64,000 bases of DNA from Alphaproteobacteria bacterium 65-37 (GTDB taxonomy: Bacteria > Pseudomonadota > Alphaproteobacteria > Reyranellales > Reyranellaceae): positions 1-64,000 of the forward strand of contig MKRV01000286.1 of NCBI GenBank assembly GCA_001897995.1. Direction: 5' to 3'. The notes below the pieces were generated by a model. That model saw only the letters and a program-made list of their open reading frames with translations, was not told the origin of the DNA and did not search any database. Of the stretch, positions 47,144-59,694 are shown piece after piece. Each line of letters starts with the position of its first letter. The stretch's first letter is position 1. Both the position numbers and the translations under genes were made by a program.

Positions 47144-47228
47144 TGGTGCGGCCAAGAAGACTCGAACTTCCACGCCTCGCGGCACTAGCACCTCAAGCTA
47201 GCGCGTCTACCAATTCCGCCATGGCCGC
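47144..47228 (-). tRNA. tRNA-Leu (anticodon GAG)
   Basis: Class II tRNA of 85 nt including an encoded CCA end. The acceptor stem GCGGCCA pairs with TGGCCGC. The D-loop region has GGTAGACGCG. The anticodon stem-loop CTAGCTTGAGGTGCTAG places GAG, which reads CUC and CUU. A variable arm (TGCCGCGAGGCGTG) and TTCGAGTC (T-loop) follow. It lies alone between maeB and lipB and has its own terminator. Confidence 0.95.
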
Positions 47229-47317
47229 GCCGGTTCGATGGCGCGGGGGATACCAAATCGCTTCAGCAGTGGCAAGGCGGGCTTGCACAAGCGGCGATAA
47301 GTACCGATTTTGCCACA

Positions 47318-48010
47318 ATGGACAGCCCCGAATGGCGCATTTCCGATGGCGCCGTACCCTACGACGAGGCCCTGGCGGCCATGGAAGCACGCGTTGCCGA
47401 CATTCGTGCCGGCCGCGCCGGCGAAATGGTGTGGCTGCTGGAGCACCCGCCGCTCTATACGGCCGGCACCAGCGCCAAGGCGCACGACCTGCTGCAGCCC
47501 ACGCGCTTTCCCGTCCATGTCGCGGGCCGTGGCGGCCAGTACACCTATCATGGGCCAGGCCAGCGCGTGGCCTATGTCATGCTCGACCTCCGAGCGCGCC
47601 GCCAGGACGTGCGCCGCTATGTTTCCGACCTCGAGGACTGGACGATTCGCACACTGGCCCGCTTCAACGTGCGCGCCGAGCGCCGGCAAGGCCGGGTCGG
47701 CGTCTGGGTCGCCCGCCCCGACAAGCCGCGCCTGCCCGATGGCAGTCCACGTGAAGACAAGATCGGTGCCATCGGTGTGCGCATCCGCCACTGGGTGTCG
47801 TTCCACGGCATCTCGATCAATGTCGAGCCCGACCTGTCGCACTATGCGGGAATCGTTCCCTGCGGCATCGCCGACCATGGCGTGACGTCGCTGGTCGATC
47901 TCGGCCTGCCGGTGACCCTGGCCGACCTCGATGGCGCCCTGGCGACCACCTTCGAGGAGGTGTTCGGCGGCGCATCGACCGCCAGCGTCAGACCGTCGGC
48001 AGCCGCGTAA
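47318..48010 (+). CDS. lipB: Lipoyl(octanoyl) transferase LipB
   Basis: 230 residues. The catalytic Cys182 is in [15 protein letters not shown] and the paired Lys148 in [35 protein letters not shown] forms the octanoyl-ACP pocket. LipB moves octanoate from ACP to apo-lipoyl proteins such as pyruvate and 2-oxoglutarate dehydrogenase. Its 3' end overlaps the opposing acylphosphatase gene by 23 bases. LipA is not in the window. Confidence 0.96.
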   Translation: MDSPEWRISDGAVPYDEALAAMEARVADIRAGRAGEMVWLLEHPPLYTAGTSAKAHDLLQPTRFPVHVAGRGGQYTYHGPGQRVAYVMLDLRARRQDVRRYVSDLEDWTIRTLARFNVRAERRQGRVGVWVARPDKPRLPDGSPREDKIGAIGVRIRHWVSFHGISINVEPDLSHYAGIVPCGIADHGVTSLVDLGLPVTLADLDGALATTFEEVFGGASTASVRPSAAA

Positions 48011-48269
48011 AACCTTCCGGCAGAATATCGAGATCGACCGGATCGACGTCGATCTCGTCGACCCGCGCCAGCGCTGGCCCGCTGCGGCAGGCGTCGATCA
48101 TGCGGCCGACTGCCGTCTCGTCGCCCACGATCAGCGCCTCGACGGCGCCGTCGCGGCGGTTGCGCACCCAGCCCGTGAGCCCGAGGCTCTGCCCGGTAGC
48201 CACCGCCCAGTCGCGGTAGCCCACGCCCTGCACCCTGCCGGTGATGGTCAGGCGTGCCTGCAGCACCAT
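47988..48269 (-). CDS. acyP: Acylphosphatase
   Basis: 93 residues from ATG 48269, the usual size of the family. The signature [13 protein letters not shown] holds the phosphate loop and the catalytic Arg; the Asn is in [17 protein letters not shown]. It hydrolyses acyl phosphates such as acetyl phosphate or carbamoyl phosphate. It begins 4 bases after the pccA stop, so it is probably the last gene of the carboxylase operon. The 3' end overlaps lipB by 23 bases on the other strand. Confidence 0.93.
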   Translation of the reverse strand: MVLQARLTITGRVQGVGYRDWAVATGQSLGLTGWVRNRRDGAVEALIVGDETAVGRMIDACRSGPALARVDEIDVDPVDLDILPEGFTRLPTV

Positions 48270-48273
48270 CGGT

Positions 48274-50391
<2,118 letters not shown>

Positions 50392-50393
50392 TC

Positions 50394-50612
50394 TCAGGAT
50401 CCTTCTTTATTGCGTTCAAACAGGCCCATCGACCAGGCGGTGTGGGCCGCGACCAGGGGCATCCAGGCGATAAGCACCCAAAGCCACCACGGATAGCTCG
50501 GCGAGACGAAGGCGTTGACGGCGATCAGCACCAGCAGGGTGAGCAGCGCCACGATCACGTGCAGCCGCACGATCCGTCCTCGCCTCACCCGCTCTTCCGC
50601 CGACAAAGCCAT
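50394..50612 (-). CDS. Small 2TM-domain membrane protein
   Basis: 72 residues: a charged start (MALSAEERVRRGRIVRLH), two hydrophobic helices (VIVALLTLLVLIAVNAFVS and WWLWVLIAWMPLVAAHTA) joined by a short SPSYP turn, and a charged end. This fits the 2TM domain family, with no known function. It starts 8 bases after the pccB stop and ends 2 bases before the pccA start, so it is fully embedded in the carboxylase operon. Confidence 0.8.
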   Translation of the reverse strand: MALSAEERVRRGRIVRLHVIVALLTLLVLIAVNAFVSPSYPWWLWVLIAWMPLVAAHTAWSMGLFERNKEGS

Positions 50613-50620
50613 GGCAGCCG

Positions 50621-52153
<1,533 letters not shown>

Positions 52154-52204
52154 TCGTATCTCCGGCCCCTTGCCAGCAGTTTTCGGCCAATATCGCCACC
52201 GCGT

Positions 52205-53077
52205 CTAGCGGAGGAAACGCTTCTCGTTGTCCTTGACCGCAGGCATTCCCTGCAAATCGAACACGTCCTCGACGGTGGCGATGCTGCTCTCGACACCATG
52301 GATGCCGCCGTCCTTGCGGATCTGCGCGAAGGTCGCCCGCATGGCACCGACCGACGCACGGATCGCGTGATTGCCCCAGATCAGGAGGCCGACCTTCTTG
52401 AGCTCGCGCACGCGCGCCACCGTCATCTGCGGATAGGCGGTCGGCACCAGGGCAATCGGCGCCTTGCCGTCCCAGGCACGCACGAACGCCTCGATCTCGT
52501 CCGGGGTCTTCTGCTTGGAGTGCACCAGGATCATGTCGGCGCCAGCCGCTTCGTAGGCGCGCGCCCGCTTCAGCGCCTCGTCCTGCCCGAGGCCTGCAAT
52601 CAGCGCCTCGGTGCGCGCCACGATCACCAGGTCGGCATCGCGTCGTGCCGACCGCGCCGCTTCGATCTTGCCCTGGAACTCCTCGATGCGGACCATGTCC
52701 TGGCGGCCACCGGCGATCAGGCTGGTGACCTTGGGGAAGCTCTTGTCCTCCATCACGATCGCCGCGGCGCCGGCCCGTTCGTACTGCTCGATCGCATAGA
52801 GCACGTTGATGGCGTTGCCGAAGCCGGTGTCGATGTCGGCCACGACCGGCAGGCCCGACCGGTCGGCCATGGCGCGCGTCATGTCGAGATGCTGGGTCAT
52901 CGACACGATGCTGACGTCCGGCACGCCATACATCGCCGAGAGCTCGAAACCGCTGGCCCAGATCGCATCGAAGCCCGCTTCGGCGGCGAGCATGGCGGAG
53001 AGCGGACTGTGCGAGGCCATGGCTTCGACCAGGCCTTTGGCTGCAAGCACGTCGCGGAATTTCCTGCCTGGCGTCAT
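52205..53077 (-). CDS. PEP mutase/isocitrate lyase family enzyme, phosphonopyruvate hydrolase-like
   Basis: 290 residues. TIM-barrel with metal-site motif ADIDTGFG (81-88), the mobile active-site loop EDKSFPKVTSL (110-120) and VARTEAL. PEP mutase has EDK-x5-NS in that loop; here Thr118 stands where mutase has Asn. As I recall, phosphonopyruvate hydrolase differs from PEP mutase by just this Thr and is also about 290 residues. The GADMILVHSK and GLLIWGNHAIRASV motifs also match the mutase/hydrolase branch better than methylisocitrate lyase. It starts by overlapping the atp12 stop (ATGA). Likely reaction: phosphonopyruvate to pyruvate and phosphate, by inference. Confidence 0.8.
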   Translation of the reverse strand: MTPGRKFRDVLAAKGLVEAMASHSPLSAMLAAEAGFDAIWASGFELSAMYGVPDVSIVSMTQHLDMTRAMADRSGLPVVADIDTGFGNAINVLYAIEQYERAGAAAIVMEDKSFPKVTSLIAGGRQDMVRIEEFQGKIEAARSARRDADLVIVARTEALIAGLGQDEALKRARAYEAAGADMILVHSKQKTPDEIEAFVRAWDGKAPIALVPTAYPQMTVARVRELKKVGLLIWGNHAIRASVGAMRATFAQIRKDGGIHGVESSIATVEDVFDLQGMPAVKDNEKRFLR

Positions 53078-53823
53078 GCTTCCCCCTTGCCTTCATTGTG
53101 GCCGGCAGCATCGCGCAGCCGCGCGTCTCCCAGCAGCTCGAGAAACCGCGCCGCCGCGGCGATGTCGCGGCACACGCCGTCCCGTCGCTCGATGGCCAGC
53201 GGGTCGTCGCCCCAGCGCTCGATCTGATAGAGATCGTCGAGCTGGGCCGCCTGAAACGCCTGCTCTGCCGTCAGATGCCGTTCGGTGACGGCGAGTGCCA
53301 CGATCAGCGAACCGGCGATATGGGTGAGGTTGTAGAGCGAGGACAATGCCAAGTCGCCATGCGCCGCCACTGCCGCGCGCAGGCGGGCGAGCGACTGGGC
53401 AGGCTGGGTGACGAAGGCCATGCCCTGCACAACAAGGAGCGGCGCGCCGTAGCGCTCGGCTGCCCAGTCGAGCAGCGGCTGCCAGGTCGCCGTCTGGCGT
53501 TCGACCAGGCTGATCGGATTGTTCGCGCGGTAGCAGAGGAGATCGGAGCCGGCATATTTCGCGGTGTCCTCGATCACCTGCTCGCGCTGTCCCGGCACGC
53601 GGTCGAGGCCGGTGGCGGCCAGCCGCGTGAGCGGCAGCAGGCCGGTCTTGATCTCTTCCTTCTCGGGCACTGCCCCCCATTCGGTAGCAATGGCGGCCGC
53701 CAGCGCTTCGGTCGGCACGAGCAGCACAGCCTTCGCCGGCGTGCGCATCGGCCTGCCGTCGAGCAGCACGCGAAAGCCGCCCTCGGCGGCGTCAACCGCC
53801 GTTTCTTTATAAAAGCGCTTCAT
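53074..53823 (-). CDS. F1-ATPase assembly chaperone, ATP12 family
   Basis: 249 residues from ATG 53823. MKRFYKETAVDAAEGGFRVL and DGRPMRTPAKAVLLVPTEAL are the typical ATP12 start. IATEWGAVPEKEEIKTGLLPLTRLA and DLLCYRANNP follow, then helical segments (SLYNLTHIAGSLIVALAV, DDLYQIERWGDDP). In mitochondria ATP12 holds the F1 alpha subunit before assembly; the alphaproteobacterial homologues are assumed to do the same. The stop overlaps the start of the next gene. AsmA-like gene lies 170 bases upstream, with no gene seen in that gap. Confidence 0.93.
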   Translation of the reverse strand: MKRFYKETAVDAAEGGFRVLLDGRPMRTPAKAVLLVPTEALAAAIATEWGAVPEKEEIKTGLLPLTRLAATGLDRVPGQREQVIEDTAKYAGSDLLCYRANNPISLVERQTATWQPLLDWAAERYGAPLLVVQGMAFVTQPAQSLARLRAAVAAHGDLALSSLYNLTHIAGSLIVALAVTERHLTAEQAFQAAQLDDLYQIERWGDDPLAIERRDGVCRDIAAAARFLELLGDARLRDAAGHNEGKGEA

Positions 53824-53993
53824 CCGCCAGGCTTTGTTCAGCTCGCAATGGCCATGAGGAGGTGGCCACAAGAGGGGGCCACGGTGCGAAATCCCGTTGC
53901 ACCGGCCCGCACGTGGCGACGGCATTACACGTCTGTGCCCGTCGACGACAAGGGGCCGAACGCCGAAAGCCGGCGAGGAACGCCGGCCGGGCG

Positions 53994-56015
53994 TCAGCGT
54001 GGACTGCGTTGCGGGCCGGGCGTCTGGCTGTGCGCCGGCCGGCCGCCGCGTTGCCGCACGTCAACTGCAGGGACTGGGAGCTGGGCACGCAGCCCGGGTC
54101 GCAGTGCCTCGATCCGAGATGCAACCACCGTGCAGGCATTCGCTCCTGCCTGGCGGCCTGCCTGCGTGATCTGGGCGACCAGGCTGGGAATCGGGCCGCC
54201 GCCGACCAGCAGTTTAGACAGGTTGGGGTCGAGGGCGCTGGCGGTCTGGCGCCCTGCTCCGCCCTTGATACGCATCGGCGAGGCAAGCGCCGCACCGTGG
54301 GCGTCGCGGGCTTCCGGCGCGACGATGAATTCCCAGCCCTCGGTGCGCATATGGACGAAGCCGCCACCGATCAGGACGGCCCGCGGCGTGTCGACAACGA
54401 TCCGCCGCAGGTTGGCGACGCCACTGCTCACCTCGAAGCGGCCGGCGATGCAGTTGAACGGCACGCCGGCGTCCGACGCGCCCAGCAGCCGCTGGGTCTC
54501 GGCCGGCCAGTTCACGAGCTGGCTGTTCGGCCAAACCCCCTTCGCGATGCCGATATCGACGGCGCCACTGGCCGAGTTCAGCGCGTCGCGCGTCGTCCGG
54601 CCACTGCCGCGCAGGCGCAGGTCGATGTCGGCCACGGCGTCGCGCAGGCCAAGATCGAGGCCCAGCAAGGTCGACAGCTCGCCGAGCGACACGCGGTTGG
54701 CCGTCGCTGTCAGCGTCGTCTGGCCCAGCCGGCCCGTCGGATCGTAAATGAGATCGATGCCGGCCGAGCCGCCGCCGACGCTGCCTGCAGCCCGGAACGT
54801 GAAGCGCTGCTCGCCCGACGACAAGGTCACCGACGCGTTCTGCATCTTGGCGCCGAGCCCCACCACTTCGCCCAGGCGAACCGATACCGAAAGCGCCGAG
54901 CGGCCGAACCAGCTCGCCGAGAACGGCATCGCGGGGACGAGGCGCTGCTGGGCAGGTGACGTCGCCGGCTGGGCCGGTGCCGCCGACGGCGGCGCACGCA
55001 GCTCGGAAACGTCGAGGCGGCTGATATCGGCATTCACGGCGATGGTCGCCGTGCCTTTGCGGTCGACACGGAACAACGCCTCGCCGGACAGCTCGCTCGA
55101 GCCGACCTTGAGCGCCGGGACCTCGACCTTGAAGCCGTTGCGCTGGGTCGAGCCCTTGGCGTTCAGCGAATAGGGTCCGCCGGCGGGCACCGGCAGCCGT
55201 ACATAAGGGCCCAGGACCGAGACGTCGGGCCCGTCCGCTGTGACCTGAAGCGTGGTGCCTTTGACACCAACGCCGCCCTTGATGGCAATCTTTCCACCGC
55301 CAAATTCACCCTGCAGGTCGATGTTGCCCGGCAGTCCGCGCATCCAGCCGTCGAATGAGCCGGCGTTGCCGGTGAGCTCGAGCGGCACCGCTTGGGGTGC
55401 CGCAAAACGACCCTCGATCTGCAAGGTCTGATTGGGCGCTGGTGCCTTGAAAGTGGCCTTCGCGATCTCGACCACCACCGGCGGCCGGCCGCCGCCGTCA
55501 CTGATCGTGAGAACCGAGTCCTTTACATCGACTAGATTGATCCACGGGAAGATCGGTGCCGTGCGCATGCGCAACGAGCGGTTCTCACCGGGATGCGGCC
55601 CCGAACCGTCGGGCGGCGGCAGCATTTCGAGGTTGGTGTCGCCGACGTCGTTGCGCTCGACCAGGATGTCGGCCCCTTCCAGCACGACGCGGCCGATCTT
55701 GATCTCGCCCAGCAGCAGGGAGAACGGATCGAGATAAAGGGTGACCCGCTGCACGCGGGCAAGGTCGGGGCGCGATCCCCAGGAGGCGTTCGAGAGCGTG
55801 ACGCCTTCCGCCACCATGGCAGGTTCGCTGCCCAGCTTGATGCTGAGCGGCACGCGCGCGGCCAGCTCGCGCCCGGTCACCTTGCGAATCTGGTCGGTGA
55901 GCTTCGCCTGGTAACGCGAGAGGTCGCGCGTGGCGATCCAGGCCACGCCGCCGATCGCGGCGATGGGAACCGCCGCTGCCGCAATCAAGGCCAGCCGCCT
56001 CCAGGGAATCCGCAT
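53994..56015 (-). CDS. AsmA-family protein
   Basis: 673 residues from ATG 56015. An N-terminal membrane anchor (LALIAAAAVPIAAIGGVAWI) is followed by a long periplasmic beta-rich chain of amphipathic repeats. Typical AsmA passages include GRELAARVPLSIKLGSEPAM, VTLSNASWGSRPDLARV, RLRGSGRTTRDALNSASGAV and RFEVSSGVANLRRIVVDTPR. AsmA-like proteins bridge the envelope and are linked to lipid transfer to the outer membrane. An Ala/Pro linker lies near 330-350. The C-terminal tail is Arg/Gln/Gly-rich. The rluC stop is 16 bases upstream of its start. Confidence 0.88.
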   Translation of the reverse strand: MRIPWRRLALIAAAAVPIAAIGGVAWIATRDLSRYQAKLTDQIRKVTGRELAARVPLSIKLGSEPAMVAEGVTLSNASWGSRPDLARVQRVTLYLDPFSLLLGEIKIGRVVLEGADILVERNDVGDTNLEMLPPPDGSGPHPGENRSLRMRTAPIFPWINLVDVKDSVLTISDGGGRPPVVVEIAKATFKAPAPNQTLQIEGRFAAPQAVPLELTGNAGSFDGWMRGLPGNIDLQGEFGGGKIAIKGGVGVKGTTLQVTADGPDVSVLGPYVRLPVPAGGPYSLNAKGSTQRNGFKVEVPALKVGSSELSGEALFRVDRKGTATIAVNADISRLDVSELRAPPSAAPAQPATSPAQQRLVPAMPFSASWFGRSALSVSVRLGEVVGLGAKMQNASVTLSSGEQRFTFRAAGSVGGGSAGIDLIYDPTGRLGQTTLTATANRVSLGELSTLLGLDLGLRDAVADIDLRLRGSGRTTRDALNSASGAVDIGIAKGVWPNSQLVNWPAETQRLLGASDAGVPFNCIAGRFEVSSGVANLRRIVVDTPRAVLIGGGFVHMRTEGWEFIVAPEARDAHGAALASPMRIKGGAGRQTASALDPNLSKLLVGGGPIPSLVAQITQAGRQAGANACTVVASRIEALRPGLRAQLPVPAVDVRQRGGRPAHSQTPGPQRSPR

Positions 56016-56031
56016 GCTGACCGATTCTCGC

Positions 56032-57039
56032 TCAAACACCGTCCGTAGAGAAGCCCAATGCCTCAACGGTGCGGCGGAAGTGAGGTGGCAACTCGGCCTC
56101 GGCCTTGAGCTCACCGCGCCCCGACGGATGCGGCAGGGTCAGCCGGCGGGCATGAAGATGCAGGCGACGCGCGTCGGTGACCGCCGAGAGCAGCGCTTCC
56201 TCACCGCCATACTTGCGGTCACCCAAGATGGGACAGCCGATCTCCGCACAGTGAACGCGCAGCTGATGGGTGCGCCCGGTGCGCGGCCACATTGCCAGCA
56301 GCGCCGCCCGCTTGCCGATCCGGTCGATCTCGCGGAAATGCGTCAGCGCCTTCTGGCCATTCTCGTGGTCCACCTGCATCAGCTCGCGGTCGCGCGCGCC
56401 CGGCCGCTTGGCGAGCGGCAGGTCGATCGTGCCTTCCCGGCGCGGCGGCACGCCGACCACCACGGCCCAGTAGAGTTTCTCGGTCTCGCGGTCGCGGAAC
56501 GACTCGGCCAGCCGCTTGGCTGCCTGCCCCGTGCGGGCAATCAGCAGCAGGCCGCTGGTATCCTTGTCGAGCCGATGGACCAGGCGCGGCCGGTCCTCGT
56601 AGCCGAAACGGAGCGCATCGAGCATGCCGTCGACATGCTTCTCCGTCCCGCTGCCGCCCTGGACCGCAAGCCCCGGCGGCTTGTTGAGCACGATCACATG
56701 ATCGTCGCGATGGATCACCATGCGCTGGATCTCGGCCGCATCGCGTTCCGACACGGCCGGCGCAGCCCGCGGCTTGGTGCGCGACGGGGACGGCGGCGCG
56801 GCCGAAACGCCGGGCGGCAGACGGATCGTCTGGCCGGGCTCGACGCGATCCTTGCCCTCGGCGCGCTTGCCGTCGATGCGCACCTGTCCGGTGCGCAGCA
56901 GCTTCTGCAGGGCGCCGTGGCTGAGATCGGGGAAATGCTTCTGGAACCAACGGTCGAGCCTCAGCCCCGCCTCATCCTCGGAGACGGCGCGAAGCTGGAC
57001 CTGGCCACGGGTGCCGCCGGAGATGGGGGGATCGCTCAT
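56032..57039 (-). CDS. RluC/RluD-type 23S rRNA pseudouridine synthase
   Basis: 335 residues from ATG 57039. An S4 RNA-binding domain (about 23-75: GLRLDRWFQKHFPDLSHGAL, VRIDGKRAEG) leads by a Pro/Ser-rich linker to the catalytic domain with Asp158 in VHRLDKDTSGLLL. RTGRTHQLRVHCAEIGCPIL and HLHARRL are other family motifs. It isomerises uridines of 23S rRNA. RluC and RluD cannot be separated with certainty here. Its neighbours asmA and atp12 run the same way. Confidence 0.93.
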   Translation of the reverse strand: MSDPPISGGTRGQVQLRAVSEDEAGLRLDRWFQKHFPDLSHGALQKLLRTGQVRIDGKRAEGKDRVEPGQTIRLPPGVSAAPPSPSRTKPRAAPAVSERDAAEIQRMVIHRDDHVIVLNKPPGLAVQGGSGTEKHVDGMLDALRFGYEDRPRLVHRLDKDTSGLLLIARTGQAAKRLAESFRDRETEKLYWAVVVGVPPRREGTIDLPLAKRPGARDRELMQVDHENGQKALTHFREIDRIGKRAALLAMWPRTGRTHQLRVHCAEIGCPILGDRKYGGEEALLSAVTDARRLHLHARRLTLPHPSGRGELKAEAELPPHFRRTVEALGFSTDGV

Positions 57040-57170
57040 GGCGCGCAACCTAGAGCATCGCGCCGTCGACTGGAACCGCTCGAAGGCGCGATGCCCAAGG
57101 CGGAGATATCCATGACAAGTCGGTTCCTCTTGATTGGAAATCGCACCACGGGACAAGCTACACAGGGTCC

Positions 57171-58061
57171 ATGGAATCGGTGTCGTTCGCCACGCTGACC
57201 TTCGATCACCCGGCCGCGAGCCGGCCGGCGACCGTGACGGCGAGCCTGCATCTTCCCGTGCAATCGAACGGCCCGGCGCCCTGCATGGTGATCCTCACCA
57301 GCAGTGCGGGCGTGCAGCGACACCGCGAGCACTACTATGCCGACCTGCTCACGCAGGCAGGCGTCGCCGCGCTGATCGTCGACAGCTTCACCGGACGCGG
57401 CGTGCGACGTACCGTCGCCGACCAGACCTTGGTCTCGGCCGCGCAGATGGAAGGCGATGCCTTTGCCGCTCTCGCCCTGCTGCGCCGCGACGCGCGCCTC
57501 GATCCGACGCGGATAGGCGTCATGGGTGTCTCCAAGGGCGGTGTGGCGACATTGAACGCCGCCATCGCCGTGCGTCAGCGCTGGCGTGACGGCTTTCCGC
57601 ACCTCTTCGACCTGCATGTCGCGATCTGCCCCGGCGCCACGGCCCAGCATCGCGACCCGACCACGCATGGTCGGCCGATGTTCCTGATGCTGGCCGCCCG
57701 GGACGACTACACGCCGGCCGAGCTGGCGGTCGAGTATGCAAATCGCATGAGGCTCGCGGGCAACGAGCGCATCAAGGTGAAGGTCTACGGCGCCGCCCAT
57801 CACGGCTGGGAGTCGATCGGGCCGGTCTTCGACATCAAAGATGCCGAGAACTGGTCGTGCTGCCGCAACCTCATAGAGGATGACGGGCGCCACTTCGTGC
57901 CGGCCCTCGGCCTGGCGCTGAGCGAGCCGGAATTCCAGGCCTGGGCGCGCCTCAATTGCGTCACCCGGGGTGCCCGCGCCGGCGGCGGGACTGTGGCGCT
58001 GAAGCAACGCGCAAGTGCTGATTTCATTGGCTTTTTGCGGAGTCACGACTTCGTGGGCTGA
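57171..58061 (+). CDS. Dienelactone hydrolase family alpha/beta hydrolase
   Basis: 296 residues. The nucleophile is Ser121 in GVSKGGVAT, the acid is Asp178/179 in AARDDYTPAE, and the His is at 210/211 in YGAAHHGWES. This is a Ser-type dienelactone hydrolase relative rather than the Cys-type enzyme. No signal peptide is seen. The C-terminal extension (about 230-296) is longer than the core family and ends IGFLRSHDFVG. It is divergent from rluC across 131 bases. Substrate unknown. Confidence 0.88.
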   Translation: MESVSFATLTFDHPAASRPATVTASLHLPVQSNGPAPCMVILTSSAGVQRHREHYYADLLTQAGVAALIVDSFTGRGVRRTVADQTLVSAAQMEGDAFAALALLRRDARLDPTRIGVMGVSKGGVATLNAAIAVRQRWRDGFPHLFDLHVAICPGATAQHRDPTTHGRPMFLMLAARDDYTPAELAVEYANRMRLAGNERIKVKVYGAAHHGWESIGPVFDIKDAENWSCCRNLIEDDGRHFVPALGLALSEPEFQAWARLNCVTRGARAGGGTVALKQRASADFIGFLRSHDFVG

Positions 58062-58096
58062 TAGACGAATCGGCGACGTACGGCTATACCTTGGGT

Positions 58097-59590
58097 GTGA
58101 TCCGCACGTACTTTCTCGCCATCGCTCTGGCGCTCCTATCCTCCCTTTGGGGAGCCTCTCCCAGCCATGCAACCGGCCAGCTATGGACCGGATCGAGTGT
58201 CGCAACGGCGCGCGCCGAAGCGCTGCTCAAGGCATTGCGAGCCTCGGGCGATCACGGCCTCGACCCCGCCTGGTACAACGTCGCCGAGGTCGAGAAAGCG
58301 CTGGTGCCAGGGGCCGATCCGACCGCCGCCGAAGCGCTGCTCGGGGCCGCCTTCACCGCCTATGCCAGCGACGTCTCGACAGGCCGTGTCCGCGCCAACA
58401 GGGTCGACAAGGACATCGACATCCAGCAGCGCAAGGTCGACAAGGCCGATCTGCTGAAAGCGGCCGCCGAGGCCCCTGATTTCGCCGCCTATCTCGAGTC
58501 GCTGCCGCCCAAGGGGGACTACCCGGCATTGCAGAAGGCCCTGGCGAACTGGCGCGACAAGCGCGGCAAGATCGGCCATACCGCAATTCCCGACGGTGCC
58601 GCGCTGAAGCCGGGCATGACCGACCCGCGCGTCGGCCTGCTGCGCAAGCGCCTCGTCGAGCTCGATTTCTCCGTGCCCGAGCCCACCGCCGGCACCTCGC
58701 CCGATCTCTACGACGATGCCCTGGTCGCACTGATCAAGTCCTACCAGGAGACCAAGGGCCTCTCGGTCGACGGCGTGATCGGCGCCAAGACCATTCGCTC
58801 GCTCAACACCACGGTCGACGAGCGCATCGAGCAGATCGTCGCCAACCTCGAGCGCCGGCGCTGGCTGCCGGAAGATCTCGGCAGCCGCTACGTCTACGTG
58901 AACACCGGCGACTACTCGATGGTCTTCGTCGATCAGGGCAAGCTCGCCTTCCAGAGCCTGGTGATCGTCGGCACGCCCAAGGATCCGACGCCCGAGATCC
59001 AGTCGGTGATGCGCGGCTTCCAGACCAACCCCTACTGGACGGTGCCGACCTCGATTTCCGGCGAGGAGTACCTGCCGCTCCTGCGCCGCGACCCTAATGC
59101 ACTGGCCGGCAGCGGGTTCAAGATCTTCGAAAACTGGTCGGACGATACCGAGCTCGACCCCAACACGGTCGACTGGAACTCGGTGCATCCCAAGGCCTTC
59201 CCCTACCGCATCCGCCAGGAGCCAGGGGCAGCCAATGCGCTGGGCTACATCTTCTTCCCGTTCGCCAACAAGTACGGCATCTACATGCACGACACGGCGA
59301 GCCGCTGGCTGTTCACCGAGGGTAGCCGCAACTTCAGCCATGGCTGCATCCGGCTGCAGAACCCGCTCGACTTCGTGGAGAAGGTGTTCAACGGCAAGAG
59401 CAACTTCAGCAAGGACCGCGTGCAGGCCGTCATTCAGGCCGGCCAGCAGGCGCACTACACCTTCCCCGAGCCGGTCACGCTCTACGTGACCTACCGCACC
59501 GTGACGGCCAGTGCCGACGGCGTGCCGACGTTCCGCGACGACGTCTACGGCCGCGACCGCCGCGTCGTGAAGGCGATGGCGAAGCCTTAG
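58097..59590 (+). CDS. L,D-transpeptidase, YcbB/LdtD type
   Basis: About 497 residues from GTG 58097 (a TTG at 58091 is the other option). The signal peptide is MIRTYFLAIALALLSSLWG with cleavage near HATG. A peptidoglycan-binding-like domain is at about 175-245 (DPRVGLLRKRLVELDF, YQETKGLSVDGVIGAKTIRS). The YkuD catalytic domain at about 265-440 has catalytic Cys in SHGCIRLQNP (residue 417-419) and upstream His in YMHDTASRWL. It forms 3-3 crosslinks or attaches proteins to peptidoglycan. The YcbB-type scaffold and capping insert are consistent in length. It follows the dienelactone hydrolase gene by 35 bases. Confidence 0.93.
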   Translation: MIRTYFLAIALALLSSLWGASPSHATGQLWTGSSVATARAEALLKALRASGDHGLDPAWYNVAEVEKALVPGADPTAAEALLGAAFTAYASDVSTGRVRANRVDKDIDIQQRKVDKADLLKAAAEAPDFAAYLESLPPKGDYPALQKALANWRDKRGKIGHTAIPDGAALKPGMTDPRVGLLRKRLVELDFSVPEPTAGTSPDLYDDALVALIKSYQETKGLSVDGVIGAKTIRSLNTTVDERIEQIVANLERRRWLPEDLGSRYVYVNTGDYSMVFVDQGKLAFQSLVIVGTPKDPTPEIQSVMRGFQTNPYWTVPTSISGEEYLPLLRRDPNALAGSGFKIFENWSDDTELDPNTVDWNSVHPKAFPYRIRQEPGAANALGYIFFPFANKYGIYMHDTASRWLFTEGSRNFSHGCIRLQNPLDFVEKVFNGKSNFSKDRVQAVIQAGQQAHYTFPEPVTLYVTYRTVTASADGVPTFRDDVYGRDRRVVKAMAKP

Positions 59591-59608
59591 TCTTTGGCTC
59601 CCTAATCA

Positions 59609-59689
59609 TTGGACCGCGGGTCTCCAGACCCGCATTCATGAGCGGGCTCCGCGCGGGGTAACCCCCGCGCTTTGAGGCCCGCGGTCCAA
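59609..59689. repeat. Palindromic element, long form, between L,D-transpeptidase and rarA
   Basis: Outer arms TTGGACCGCGGG (59609-59620) and CCCGCGGTCCAA (59678-59689) enclose inner hairpins GGGTCT/AGACCC (59618-59631) and GCGCGGGG/CCCCGCGC (59651-59670). The 11-base arm TTGGACCGCGG also forms the short palindrome at 63607-63638. The unit lies between two convergent genes. Confidence 0.85.
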
Positions 59690-59694
59690 GAAAC

